The notes under the pieces were generated by a model, which was given only the letters and a program-made list of their open reading frames with translations, was not told where the DNA came from and ran no database searches. Both the position numbers and the translations under genes were made by a program. From contig JAMYWO010000118.1 of the NCBI GenBank assembly GCA_024220525.1, forward strand, positions 12,210 to 59,105: a stretch of 46,896 nt of DNA, written 5' to 3'. The DNA is from Cochliopodium minus. Its lineage: Eukaryota; Discosea; Himatismenida; Cochliopodiidae. Positions within the stretch are counted from its first letter, which is position 1, and every line of letters starts with the position of its first letter. Shown here in pieces: positions 1 to 9,755 of the stretch.

Positions 1-2
1 TT

Positions 3-140
3 GACAAGAATGATCTCAAATATTCAACTCTCCTCATTTTTGAAAAAGCAGAAAAATATGCAGCAATGGGAGCAAAAAGAAGACATCGTCCATCCTTTCT
101 GTTGGTTTCTACAAAACACAAGCAAGATTGGTAATGACCG
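3..140 (+). CDS. possible 3' end of a gene cut by the window edge
   Basis: A plus-strand frame is open from the window edge to a TAA at about 138-140. The peptide has a protein-like composition (it contains FEKAEKYAAMGAKRR and ends in KHKQDW). A second frame is open from 1 to 207, so the choice of frame is uncertain. I recognise no family. If real, it is the last exon of a gene convergent with RPT1, whose stop lies at 321. An alternative is a splice donor at the GTAATG that overlaps the TAA. Confidence 0.25.
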
Positions 141-320
141 GGAATGGTCTAAACAAGCATCAAAGCTTTTCAATCAAATTGACCTCTTTCACTTCTCTGT
201 TCAATGAATGGATAGAAATTTTTCAAAAATAAATGAATTTACAGAAAGAATTAATAGAATTAAATTTTATTTTCCCAAAAAGGAAGAAGATTATATGTAT
301 AAAAACAAAAGAAGGGGTCT

Positions 321-2041
321 TTAATTGTAAACCATGTATTTGGCAGTGGAAGAAAATTTGGCATAACCCTTAATGACTTTGTTGACGGAATCAATGAAAT
401 CTTTTTCTGTTACAACTTTACGACGATCACGAATAGCATACATACCTGCTTCGGTACAAACAGAACGAAGTTCAGCACCAGTAGTATTGGGACAAAGACG
501 AGCAAGTAAACCATATCTTACATTTCTTTCTACGTTCATTGTTTTGGTGTGAATTTTAAGAATTTGTTCTCTCCCTTCCAAATCAGGCAAACTGAAGTCC
601 ACTTTTCTGTCCAATCTTCCGTGTCTCAACAAAGCTGGGTCCAATGTGTCTGGTCTGTTTGTTGCCATCAATACTTTAATGTTTCCTCTTGCATCAAATC
701 CATCCAATTGATTAATCAACTCCAACATTGTTCTTTGAACTTCATTATCTCCTCCTATTTAATTTTTTCATTTTAATAAGATGAAATCAATATATATTGA
801 TTTGTTAATATAAAAAGGATTTCTTTGAGAAAAATAAAATTACCAGCACCATCATCAAAACGGGTGCCACCAACAGCATCAATTTCATCAAAAAAGATGA
901 TGCAAGCTTTTTTACTTCTTGCAAGTTGAAACAATTCTCTGACCATTCTTGCTCCTTCTCCCACATATTTTTGAACTAACTCACTTCCAATAACTCTTAT
1001 GAAACAGGCATCTGTTCTGTTTGCTACTGCTCTTGCACACAATGTTTTTCCCGTACCTTTTTAAAAATTAAAAGAAATTAATTTTTAATTTGGAAAACAA
1101 TAAAAGATACAGAAATTAATCTGGTGGAATTCAAGAAAATTAAGAGATTACCAGGAGGACCATATAATAAAACACCTTTTGGAGGATCAATACCCAATTG
1201 AACAAATCTATCAACTTCAAGCAAAGGCAATTCAACTACTTCTTTCAATTTTTTAATTTGTTCCTTACAACCCCCAACATCAGCATAGGTAATATCTTTA
1301 ATTTAAAAAGAAGAGTGCGTGTTATCAGAAATGCAAGGAAAAAAAATATGAAAAATTTTACCAGGCTTTTCTTCGACCTGCATCATAGTTACAGTTGGAT
1401 CAATTTTGGGAGGTAAAGGAATTTGAATTTGATGTTTTTGTCTATCAACTCTAAAAAAAATTAATTTAAAAGAAGAAAAGCATAATTATTCTTAAAGTAA
1501 TTTTCAGTATATTTCTCAAGTTTGATTAAGAATAGTTACCCAACCCTCATTCCTTCTTCAATATCAGTTGGGGATACTTTATCACCAAGACCAACAACAT
1601 ACTTAGCAATTTGTTTGATGTTGATGAGATATTTAGCATCTTCAGTGTCTCCGTTTATTATTTTTGTACAACGAGCAACTTGCAAAGGAGCTTCTTCGGT
1701 AGATAATTGTTTATCATGGACGAGATCCCATTGTGCTGGTTGACTTAAACCAGTATCTGATTCTTTGATTCCACAAATTTCATTGACTGTTTTTGATAAT
1801 TTTTTGATATCATCTTCAATTAATCTTATTTTTTTATTGTATGGTCCCAATCCCTTTTTAAAATTTTAATTAAAACCTTATTTTTTAAATGAACCAAAAT
1901 TTACATATGTTTTCAATAATTGAATATCATCATCATCCAATGCTATTTATGAATAATAATAGGTGAAAAAAAAATGTTTAATGTTTGTAATATACCATTA
2001 AATTTTTTCTCTTCTTGTTCTTCTTGTTCGTTATCACTCAT
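321..2041 (-). CDS. RPT1: 26S proteasome regulatory subunit 7 (RPT1/PSMC2)
   Basis: This is one of the six AAA ATPases of the 19S base, which unfold and feed ubiquitylated substrates into the proteasome. Seven exons join in frame: 1996-2041, 1905-1942, 1540-1853, 1362-1450, 1152-1295, 844-1056 and 321-754, giving 425 aa (human 433). Visible signatures are the family segment [17 protein letters not shown], the Walker A GPPGTGKT (about 208-215, split by an intron), the Walker [27 protein letters not shown] and the C-terminus KYMVYN, close to the usual KFS..RYMTYN of RPT1. The start is the first ATG of an acidic leader, [12 protein letters not shown]. One oddity: the usual RPGRLDRK of the arginine-finger region reads RHGRLDRK. 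It lies tail-on to any gene at the left edge and head-to-tail with NDUFS7. Confidence 0.97.
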
Positions 2042-2232
2042 TTTAGTTTTTTTTTATTTTAAATTTTGAACAACAAATTTTTTTTTTTATAATGTACAAC
2101 AAAAGTTTTTTTTCCATATATTTAAAGATTTGAGACATGATATGTTTTGAACTCCAAAAAAAAAAGGGTTGGGTTTGAATAAGGTTTATTTATTTGGATC
2201 CAAAGAGAAGATTGTTTAAATTTTGATAATTT

Positions 2233-2889
2233 TTACTCTCTCCACCAAGATAAAAGTGTATTTTCTCTGCTGATTTTCTTTTGTAATTGAATCATTCCAT
2301 ACAAAAGTGCTTCTGCAGTTGGTGGGCATCCAGGAACATAAATATCCACAGGAACAATTCTATCACAACCTCTAACGACAGCATATGAATAATGATAATA
2401 ACCTCCTCCATTTGCACAACTACCCATACTCAAAACATAAGCAGGATCGGGCATTTGATCGTAAACCTTTCTTAAAGCAGGAGCCATTTTATTTGTAAGT
2501 GTACCTGCAACGATCATCACATCACTCTGTCTTGGTGAAGCACGAAAGGCAATACCAAATCTATCCATATCATATCTTGCAGCTGCAGCGTGCATCATTT
2601 CCACAGCGCAGCATGCCAAACCAAATGTCATAGGCCACATTGAGCCAACTCTTGCCCAATTCACCAATTTATCAACCTTTGTTATCAAATATTCAGACAT
2701 ATTTGAATGTTTGGAACGTGTGGATAATCCTTCCATTTTATTTGAATCATCTACTGTGGAATAGTTTTTTTTTATTGCAAAATAAGAAAATTTTTCTGCC
2801 CCAAAATTAAATTTATTTTTATATTTCACAATATTTGTTTTTATTGGTTTAATATTGTTTATCTTCTTATTTTTAAAAATTGCCTTCAT
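2233..2889 (-). CDS. NDUFS7: NADH:ubiquinone oxidoreductase 20 kDa subunit (NDUFS7/PSST)
   Basis: This is the complex I subunit that carries iron-sulfur cluster N2, the last electron carrier before ubiquinone. It is a single exon of 218 aa. The first 60 residues are rich in Lys/Asn with no acidic stretch, as expected for a mitochondrial presequence. The mature part is highly conserved: [61 protein letters not shown] and [15 protein letters not shown]. The four cluster cysteines are present (the CC pair, one in MGSC, one in PGCPP). A nuclear copy shows that the organism has a functional respiratory complex I. The start is the only upstream ATG in frame. Confidence 0.97.
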   Translation of the reverse strand: MKAIFKNKKINNIKPIKTNIVKYKNKFNFGAEKFSYFAIKKNYSTVDDSNKMEGLSTRSKHSNMSEYLITKVDKLVNWARVGSMWPMTFGLACCAVEMMHAAAARYDMDRFGIAFRASPRQSDVMIVAGTLTNKMAPALRKVYDQMPDPAYVLSMGSCANGGGYYHYSYAVVRGCDRIVPVDIYVPGCPPTAEALLYGMIQLQKKISRENTLLSWWRE

Positions 2890-3015
2890 TTTTTTTTTTT
2901 ATAATTGAAGTCAAATTATTGTGGTTTGAAAGAACATTGAGAATATACTGAATAATGATTTAATAAGTGTGATCAAGATGTTTAATAAAATTTAAATAGA
3001 GGTTAAAATATTTTG

Positions 3016-3340
3016 TTAATGATATTTCTTCATTATCATCAATGCTTTATGGAAATCTTTTGATTCTCTCCACCATATCTTTTTCCTAAGAAATTATATA
3101 ATTTGTTTTAATTTTATTAAAATAATTTTAAAGAAGGTACATCTTGGTTCTATTTTTTCTGAAAGCAATTGCAGATTTTGAAACATATCTATCATTCATA
3201 CTAACATTTCTTGCTTTTTGATCTTCAAAATTCCTCATTTTGCTCATCACAAAATAGAGCTTTTTTGTATCTATATATGATTTGCCATTCAATTTTTCCC
3301 CAAGATCTCTCAAAAAATCACGTGGATTCTCTTCTTCCAT
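3016..3340 (-). CDS. small conserved-looking protein, 89 aa, unknown
   Basis: Two exons (3141-3340 and 3016-3085) splice at an AT|GTACCT donor and a TTAG acceptor and give an 89-aa basic protein. Without splicing the first exon would stop after 70 aa. The splice is supported by the downstream exon, which reads KKIWWRESKDFHKALMIMKKYH, a Trp-rich, clearly protein-like end. The N-terminal part contains NPRDFLRDLGEKLNGKSYID and a basic stretch, RKNRTKM. There is no signal peptide or membrane segment. I do not recognise the family; a small ribosomal, mitochondrial or spliceosomal accessory factor is possible but not shown. Confidence 0.6.
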
Positions 3341-3639
3341 TATCAATTTATTAAAGTTGATAAACCTATTTTTTTTTTCTTTTTTTCTTTTTTTTAGTTG
3401 AATTTTTGATCATATATTAATGATCAAAAGAGAATATTCCTTTTTTTGTTGGAGGATATTTTATATTCTCGAGAAGATAAGAATGATTAATTTGAACAGA
3501 ATACCATAAAAATTAATGGATTTGCTTAAAAAATTCTAGATTTAAAACACAACTCATAAATATTATTAGCAGAACCTCCTTTTTTGATGTTTCAAAAAAA
3601 AAAGAATTTAATTGTCCTTTACTATTTTTTACAAATTCC

Positions 3640-4208
3640 TTAGTTGACCTCTGTTTCTTTTTTCTCCTTGACAACTAAAACGGTCACATTGCTATTATCC
3701 TTAAAAAAATTAAAGAATAAATGATTAATTTTAAAGAATTTGTGATCAGAAATTTTTACAACTAAATATTTTGAGGTACTCCCCATGAACACTCTCTTTA
3801 AATCGCTGATTCCTCTTCTCCCAACAACAACCACATCTATTTTTCTTTTTTCAACTTCATCGCAAATCTTTTTTCAGTTAAAAATTAATAAATATTTAGA
3901 ATTATTATAAAAAATTTTACCACTTGATTTGCAGTTCCATGTCCCAACAAGAGAGTGGCGTTGATATTATGATTCTTGCAATAAGAACCAAATTTTTGTA
4001 AAACTTCTTTATGCAAATTCCTATTTCCTTCATTACATTGACTCAATGCTTGGACATCAATAAATGGGCTTGATGAATAACCAAGAGAAACATCTTCAGC
4101 AACAGAGAGGAGAAACACTTCATCTTCATTTTTTTTTAAAATACTCACACATTTATTGAATGCTTGGATTGAACTGTTTGAATTATCTATGCAAATTAAA
4201 TATCTCAT
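3640..4208 (-). CDS. universal stress protein (UspA family)
   Basis: Three exons (3921-4208, 3760-3867, 3640-3699), each a multiple of three, give 151 aa, the usual size of a single USP domain. The fold's landmarks are visible: an N-terminal beta strand with MRYLICIDNSNSSIQAF, the acidic-strand segment, IDVVVVGRRGISDLKRVFMG and GSTSKYLV followed by VTVLVVKEK. The G-R-R-G...GSTS pattern is the ATP-binding loop of the UspA/MJ0577 type, so nucleotide binding is likely. The last intron is 60 nt and has no stop in frame, so its retention would insert 20 aa without breaking the protein. Role: probably a cytosolic stress or nucleotide-sensing protein. Confidence 0.85.
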
Positions 4209-4454
4209 CTGGTTTTGTTACTGCTCTTTTTTTTTTTTATTTTCTTCTATTTTTGAATATTTTTTTTTTTTAAAAATGAAAACATATGAAATCTTGGGGA
4301 AATTTAGTTTAAAATTTTATTAAGAAAAATCACATTGAGAAATGAGATTTCTATAATGTAAGGTTTTGAAATTGAAGATCGTTTTTTATCCGAAATTTAG
4401 TCCATTTTCTTTTCAAAATTTTATTTTTATACAATTATATTTTCCATATACATT

Positions 4455-4742
4455 TCAAAAAATAAAACAACATCCACATTTTATATTATTTCTATGATTT
4501 TCAATTTCAAAGTGTTTTATTTTTGGTGCCGATTCTCGTTCATCTTCACTATTAAGATGTATTTCTGCGAAACTATCTCTACTTTCATTATCTACTTCTA
4601 TATTATATTCCACATCTGAATGATCACTCTATTTTGGAATTAAAAAAATATTACTTTGTAATTTTCTTGAAACTTTAGAAAGATATTCTATTTTGTAATA
4701 GATAATAGGAAACAAAATAAATTTTACCTTATTTTTATTCAT
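4455..4742 (-). CDS. small acidic protein with C-terminal CaaX box
   Basis: The last exon (4455-4628) encodes 57 residues rich in Asp, Glu and Ser and ends in KCGCCFIF. The final CFIF fits a CaaX prenylation box (X = Phe favours geranylgeranyl) and the cysteines before it could be palmitoylated, so membrane attachment is expected. A good donor and acceptor join it to 4728-4742 with a possible ATG, giving 62 aa. The frame stays open further 5' (TLYSKLKKKNKKPLLLIDIS), so the true start may be in an upstream exon I could not place. No GTPase motifs are present; it is not a Ras protein. Confidence 0.45.
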
Positions 4743-5004
4743 TGATATGTCAATTAAAAGAAGCGGCTTTTTATTTTTTTTTTTTAATTTGCTATACAAT
4801 GTGTATTCGTTAGACAATCAATATTAGATCAAATCATTAATAAAGCAAAACTCAACAATAATAAAGATGTATTCCAATTTTATTCTCATCTAAATTGATA
4901 TTTGAGAAAACAATCAAAAAATAAAATAATAAGAAAAAAAAAATTAAAATAAATATATAAAAAATAAAAAAAAAGCATCAATCAATTATATAAACATAAA
5001 TAAA

Positions 5005-5875
5005 ATGGAATTTTGGGGTAAACTTACTTTAATGATGTTTCTTTAATTATATATCCTCTGAATCAAAATAATAGGTCAACATCTTACTGAAAACAAACCT
5101 GAAATCGTAGAAGTACCAGAAGAAGTAATCTTGAATGTTACAGGGGTAATAGACTTTATTTTGGATAAAATCAAATTTTTTATCAAAATCAAATTATAAA
5201 ATCAAATTTTTAACGTAAAATTACATAAAATCCATAAAGGTTGCTTTAGATTCTAAACACGAACAACCTGTTACCATCACTGTTGAATGGGAAAATAATA
5301 AATTCACTTTGGCAACTTTGAAATGGGGAACCATTTTCCAACAACCAATTGATGTAAGATTTTCTGGAGGAAGAAATGTAACTTTTGTAGCAAACGGACC
5401 AGTAACCTTGACCGGATATTGGACCATGGATGATTATGATGATGAAGAAGGAATGTACTCATTTGATGATGAAGCAGGACAAGAATTCAGCAGCGGAGAT
5501 ATTTCTGATAGCGATGAAGGACAAGTTAGCCCAAATGAAAAAAGAGCTATTTCTCCTCAACAAGGTGAAGAAAAATCTCAAAAAAAGGTAAAAACTGAAA
5601 AGAGCAAGGACACCCCTGCTTCTTTGCCTCCTCCTCAAGAAAAGAGTCCAAGCCAACCTCAAGGCGGAAAGAAGGGTGGTAAAAAAGGAGGAAACCCAAG
5701 CCCTAACCAACCTCAAGGAGGAAAGAAAGGAGGAAACCCAAGCCCAAACCAACCACAAGGAGGAAAGGGAGGTAAAAAAGGAGGAAATCCAAGCCCAAAC
5801 CAACCTCAAGGAGGAAAGGGAGGTAAAAAAGGAGGTAAAGGAGGTAAAAAAGGCGGAAGAGGTCCTCAAAATTAA
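5005..5875 (+). CDS. nucleoplasmin-like (NPL) domain protein with Gly/Lys-rich tail
   Basis: Three exons (5005-5017, 5075-5145, 5240-5875) give 239 aa. The first exon codes only for MEFW plus the first base of a Gly codon, the hallmark start of nucleoplasmin-like domains found in FKBP39/46 immunophilins and plant HD2 proteins. The domain continues with EVILNVTG, LDSKHEQPVTITVEW and the FVANGPVTLTGYW strand, then an acidic patch (DDYDDEEGMYSFDDEAG) of the A2-tract type. No FKBP isomerase domain follows; the tail is a basic low-complexity repeat of NPSPNQPQGGKKGG units ending in pure GGK repeats. By family knowledge such proteins are pentameric histone or ribosomal-protein chaperones of the nucleolus. 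It is the only plus-strand gene in the first 9 kb. Confidence 0.85.
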
Positions 5876-6097
5876 GAACCATAAATCCACACAGTTTATT
5901 TAATTTTTTTTCTTTTATTAAAATTTATTTAATTTAATTTTTTTGCTTTTTTTTTTTTTTCTGAATTTTCGAATACAACTACACAAGATTTATTTTTTGT
6001 TTATATGTGATTTAATTTGAAAAATTGTAAACTTGTTGGATTAATGAAACTACTACTAATTATATATGAATCTTTAAAACGTCTTTTAATATCTGTT

Positions 6098-7267
6098 TTA
6101 TAGGTGATCTTTCTCATAATCGTAGTCTTTTTCATCCATGTACCCAAGATGAACTTTGATGGGAGCAGTGATTGTTTTCATAAGGGTTTCATGATCAAGT
6201 GGATTAGTCAAAACGCGGAATTCGAAAGGAGCTTGTCCAGTTAAAATCTTATCATCTTTCACCCAATCAAATAATTCTGCATTCGTTGCATTTCCTTCAT
6301 AATCTCTGTATTGATTCAATTCCACAATTACCATCTTTTCCAAAGATTCATCAAGAAAAGCAAAATCACAAATGAAATTCTTTAACTCTGGGATTACTTT
6401 TGGTTCGATAATTTCGAAATACTCTTTGATTTTTTTCTCAATCAAATCCTTTTTTTCAACCACATGAGTGAAATGAACTGCTCTGTTATAGGATGAAATG
6501 GCGACCAATTTTCTGTTGTAAACGAATCCTCTAAATTCTCCCCAAGCAGGTATATTGGTCCATGGTCTCAAAATCAATGACATTTCACTTTTTGTTCCTC
6601 TCACTTCTCTATAAGCAATCAAATCTTGCCAAATTCTGTGACTATGAGAAAGTACATTGATTGCCTCTTTTCCACTTTTTACTACTAATTGTTGGATGAA
6701 TTGGGTGAAGATAATCGATAATTTCTCATTATCTGGGATTGACTCACTTTTATTTTCAATTTTCCAGTCTTCAATCTTTTGTTTTATTGCTTGCTTTGTT
6801 TTCTCATGAAACATCATACCATCTTTTGCAGATCTTGTTGAAATTCTCACAAAGAATCCCTTTAAAATTTTTAGGGAAATTTAATTTTTTTTTTTTTTTC
6901 ATGATTTGAAATATTTTTTTTTTACATCATTTTTTGCATTTGGCATATTATTGGAAACTGATTCTTCAATCTTATCTTCCAATTTTTCTAAAATTGAAAG
7001 TTCATTCTGTGTTAATTCTCTATTTTTCTTTTTTATCATTAAATGTTCGAAATTTGCAATCAAAGCTTCTCCTTCATCGTGCTCCAAAGGGAAAAGATAT
7101 GCTGGCATCACATGATCTTTTAACCCTTCATACCATTTTTCTACATTAGCATAAGTGGCTTTTTCTTTGGAATTTTGGAATTCCTCCATTGTTTTTTTGG
7201 GATTTGGGTTACTGCTATCCTTTATATCTGTTGTTTTTTTCAATTTGACACTAAAAATTCCATCCAT
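6098..7267 (-). CDS. D123-like ATP-grasp family protein
   Basis: Two exons (6926-7267, 6098-6859) give 367 aa. The N-terminal 114 residues are charged and helical. The rest follows the D123/CDC123 ATP-grasp pattern: FFVRISTRSAKDG, then LRPWTNIPAWGEFRGFVYN with KLVAISSYN, then the strand FICDFAFLD, VIVELNQYRD and ELFDW. In CDC123 these correspond to the PKLNWS.PKDA, EFRCFV...ISQR, DIY and IDFNP...LLFTW segments; there the family binds ATP-Mg and assists eIF2 assembly. This protein has VELNQ where CDC123 has IDFNP and extra helical residues, so it is a divergent relative and not clearly the eIF2 chaperone itself. It lies directly downstream of the synapsin homologue, which also has an ATP-grasp fold. 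Confidence 0.7.
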
Positions 7268-7418
7268 TTTTTTTATTTTATTTATATAAACTGTTTAAAT
7301 TCCATTTTTAACTATAATACTTCAATTAGTGCTTTTTGTTGATTTAGAAGAATTTTGAAACTAGAAATTTATTTTTAATCGAATTTTTAATACGAAATAT
7401 ATCTTTTTCTTTGGAAAC

Positions 7419-9552
7419 TTAAAGTTTTTTTTCCAATTCATCTATTTTGTCAAGAACAAGCTGCTTGATGAAAGAATTATCCTCATCTTCATGATAAGGA
7501 TCCAGTCCCATCCCTGTATCATTTATCTACAAAATATTAAAATTAAAAAAAAATTAAAAAACATTATTTTACTTCTAAAATATAATCATTTCCATCTTTT
7601 CCTTTAAGAATGTCAATTGCAAATACGTCCAAACCTCCAAATAAAGTTGAGCAATGATCTAACCATGTCCTAAATAAAATACAGTTCATTAAACAAAAAA
7701 AGAAAAAGTATGAAATTGAAATATTATTAAAAATAAATAAATAAATAAATAAAATAAATAAATAAAAAATAAATAAAAATAAATAAATAAGAATAAATAA
7801 TAAATTAAAAATAAAAATTTTTTTTTTTTTTTTTTTACTTGTATTTTCTTTCAAGGATGATCTTCAATTTACATTACCTTGGTTGTTTTTTCAGGAAGAG
7901 AAGAGTTTTTCTCCAACTGCGATACTTGTTTCCTATCTTCTGTAGTCTGTACTCGTATTCATTTTCTATGAATGGCTCTATTTCACAACATTATTACAAA
8001 TTGATTTAAAAAATAAAAAATAAGATAATAATATAATATAAGAATAAAACAATAAGATAATAATATAATAATAATATAATATAATAAATATAAAAATTAT
8101 AAGATAATAATAAAATATAATAAATATAAAAATTATAAGATAATAATAAAATATAATAAATATAAAAATTATAAGATAATAATATAATAATAATAAAATA
8201 TAATAAATATAAAAATTATAAGATAATAATAAATAAATAAATAATTATAAAAATTATAATAATAAATAAATAAATAATTATAAAAATTAATAATAACAAT
8301 TATAACAAATGATAATAAGAAAGAAAAGGAGATAAAAAAAGTTACCGATAGTATAGTAGTCTCTGTGGAGATGAAGGATAGAGTCCACATCATCCAAGTC
8401 AGAGGGAGACTTTACTATTATTTTGCCATATCCTTCATAAAATAGAAATAAAAAAAAAATAAAACAAATGATTTTTATATATCAAAAAAATGAAGAAAAA
8501 AAATAAAAAGAATAAAAATATTAAATAAAAAAATAAAATTAATAAAAAAACTTTTTAAATAAAAAAATATAAAAATAAAAATAAAAAAATAAAATTAATA
8601 AAAAACTTAATAAATAAAAATAAAAAAGAACCAGAGTAAGAGGATGCAACTTTGATGACAGAAGGATATGATTTTGGTTTTATCAAATGATCTTTTCCTG
8701 GTGATGAATTCAAATTTGGTCTGCACATCAAAACAAAAATAATAAAAATAAAAATAAAAATTAATAAAAATTAATAAAATAATAAAATAATAAAATAATA
8801 AATAATAAATAATAAATAATAAATAATAAAATAATAAATAAATAATAAATAATGAAATAATAAATAATAAATAATAAATATCAAATAATAAATAATAAAT
8901 AAAATTAATAAAATAATAAATAATAAATAATAAATAATAAATAAAATTAATAAAAATTAATAAAATAATAAAATAATAAAATAATAAAATAATAAATAAT
9001 AAATAATAATAAAATGATAAATAATAAATTAATATAAAATTTACACATAAATCATTTCAATAACTCTAGGAAAGTCATCTCCTAATTTGTCTGATAAGAG
9101 AGAGAGCTTCTTGTGAACGATGGGTCTATAAAAAATAAACCAGTTTTTATATTTACAAAAAAAAAAAGAAAATTAAAATGGTTTTGCCTATCCATACAGT
9201 TCAAAACACTATCCAATGAATTTACAGCCGGAATATCTGCAAAAATTAAACCAAGAAGTTGATTTCTATAATTGACATCACGGATATCATTGGGAAAAGT
9301 CCTAATCAACAAAAAATTTGGATCTTTCACCAGCCTATCTTTGTTTTGCTTCCATGGATCTATTCCTCCTCCAGATGCTGCTCTTAGATGAATTACAGTA
9401 TTGTGATCAGTGCAAGATTCAACGTGCAAATCTCTCCAACTTCCTTGTTCTACTTGTATTGTTCTCCCTTTCTTCGTTTTGGTTTTTTCAAAGATTTTAT
9501 ACCAATTCGAATTATTATCTATTACAACCAATTTGAATGTGTCCTCCAACAT
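7419..9552 (-). CDS. synapsin-like protein (synapsin C-domain, ATP-grasp fold)
   Basis: Seven exons (9188-9552, 9045-9125, 8632-8720, 8346-8432, 7878-7977, 7573-7669, 7419-7526) splice in frame to 308 aa, the size of an animal synapsin C-domain. It follows synapsin collinearly: LVVIDNNSNWYKIF, IQVEQGSWRDLHV, FLLIRTFP, GLIFADIPAVNSLDSV, MDRPIVHKKL, SYPSVIKVASSYSGYGKI, EPFIENEYEYRLQKIG, FGGLDVFAIDILKGKDG, YILEIND and a C-terminal DEDNSFIKQLVLDKI. In animals this domain binds ATP and tethers synaptic vesicles. The disordered and actin-binding tails of animal synapsins are absent. Intron 1 appears to be GC-AG (AG|GCAAAA). The glycine loop between exons 5 and 6 (NWKTNTG in animals) is missing in this splice form; see findings. 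Start: ATG at 9552, 203 bp from the divergent coiled-coil gene. Confidence 0.85.
7728..7815. repeat. (AAAT)n-type low-complexity tract in synapsin intron
   Basis: An imperfect AAATAAAT tract inside the intron between exons 5 and 6 of the synapsin-like gene, followed by a poly-T run at about 7818-7837. Such runs are prone to length error in assemblies. Confidence 0.8.
8010..8335. repeat. tandem AT-rich repeat (ATAATAATATAA / TATAAAAATTATAAGATAATAA units)
   Basis: Within the intron between synapsin exons 4 and 5 there are at least four near-identical units of about 40 bp containing TATAAAAATTATAAGATAAT, followed by AAATAAATAATTATAAAAAT units. It is non-coding tandem duplication in an intron. 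Confidence 0.8.
8737..9035. repeat. (AATAATAAAT)n microsatellite
   Basis: About 300 bp of AATAAT/AATAAATAAT repeats fill the intron between synapsin exons 2 and 3. There is no coding potential. Confidence 0.85.
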
Positions 9553-9755
9553 TTCGCCAATAATGAAAGAATTTCAATTTTATTTTTTGAATAAATAATT
9601 TTAAATAAAGCAAATTCTTCAAGATTACATCCATCCTGAAAGCTAATTTAGAGTAAAATTCTAATTAAATTTACGTAATATTTATTTTTTTTTTTCAATT
9701 AATAAATTGTAATAAAAAAAAATTACCCCTTTCTTTTCCCCAAATACTTTATCTT

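Noticed and set aside
5459-5890. 143-aa minus-strand ORF opposite the nucleoplasmin-like tail
   Set aside because: It mirrors the GGK/PQGG repeat of the real plus-strand gene. Its composition (FFTSLSSL repeats) is the complement of that repeat and there are no splice or family signals.
7861-7877. A 16-nt intron inside synapsin exon 5
   Set aside because: GTAATGTAAATTGAAG has GT and AG ends but would be far shorter than any other intron here, and the resulting phase does not match exon 6.
8010-9035. Tandem repeats resembling a CRISPR array
   Set aside because: They are simple AT-rich intronic repeats with no unique spacers, in a eukaryotic gene.
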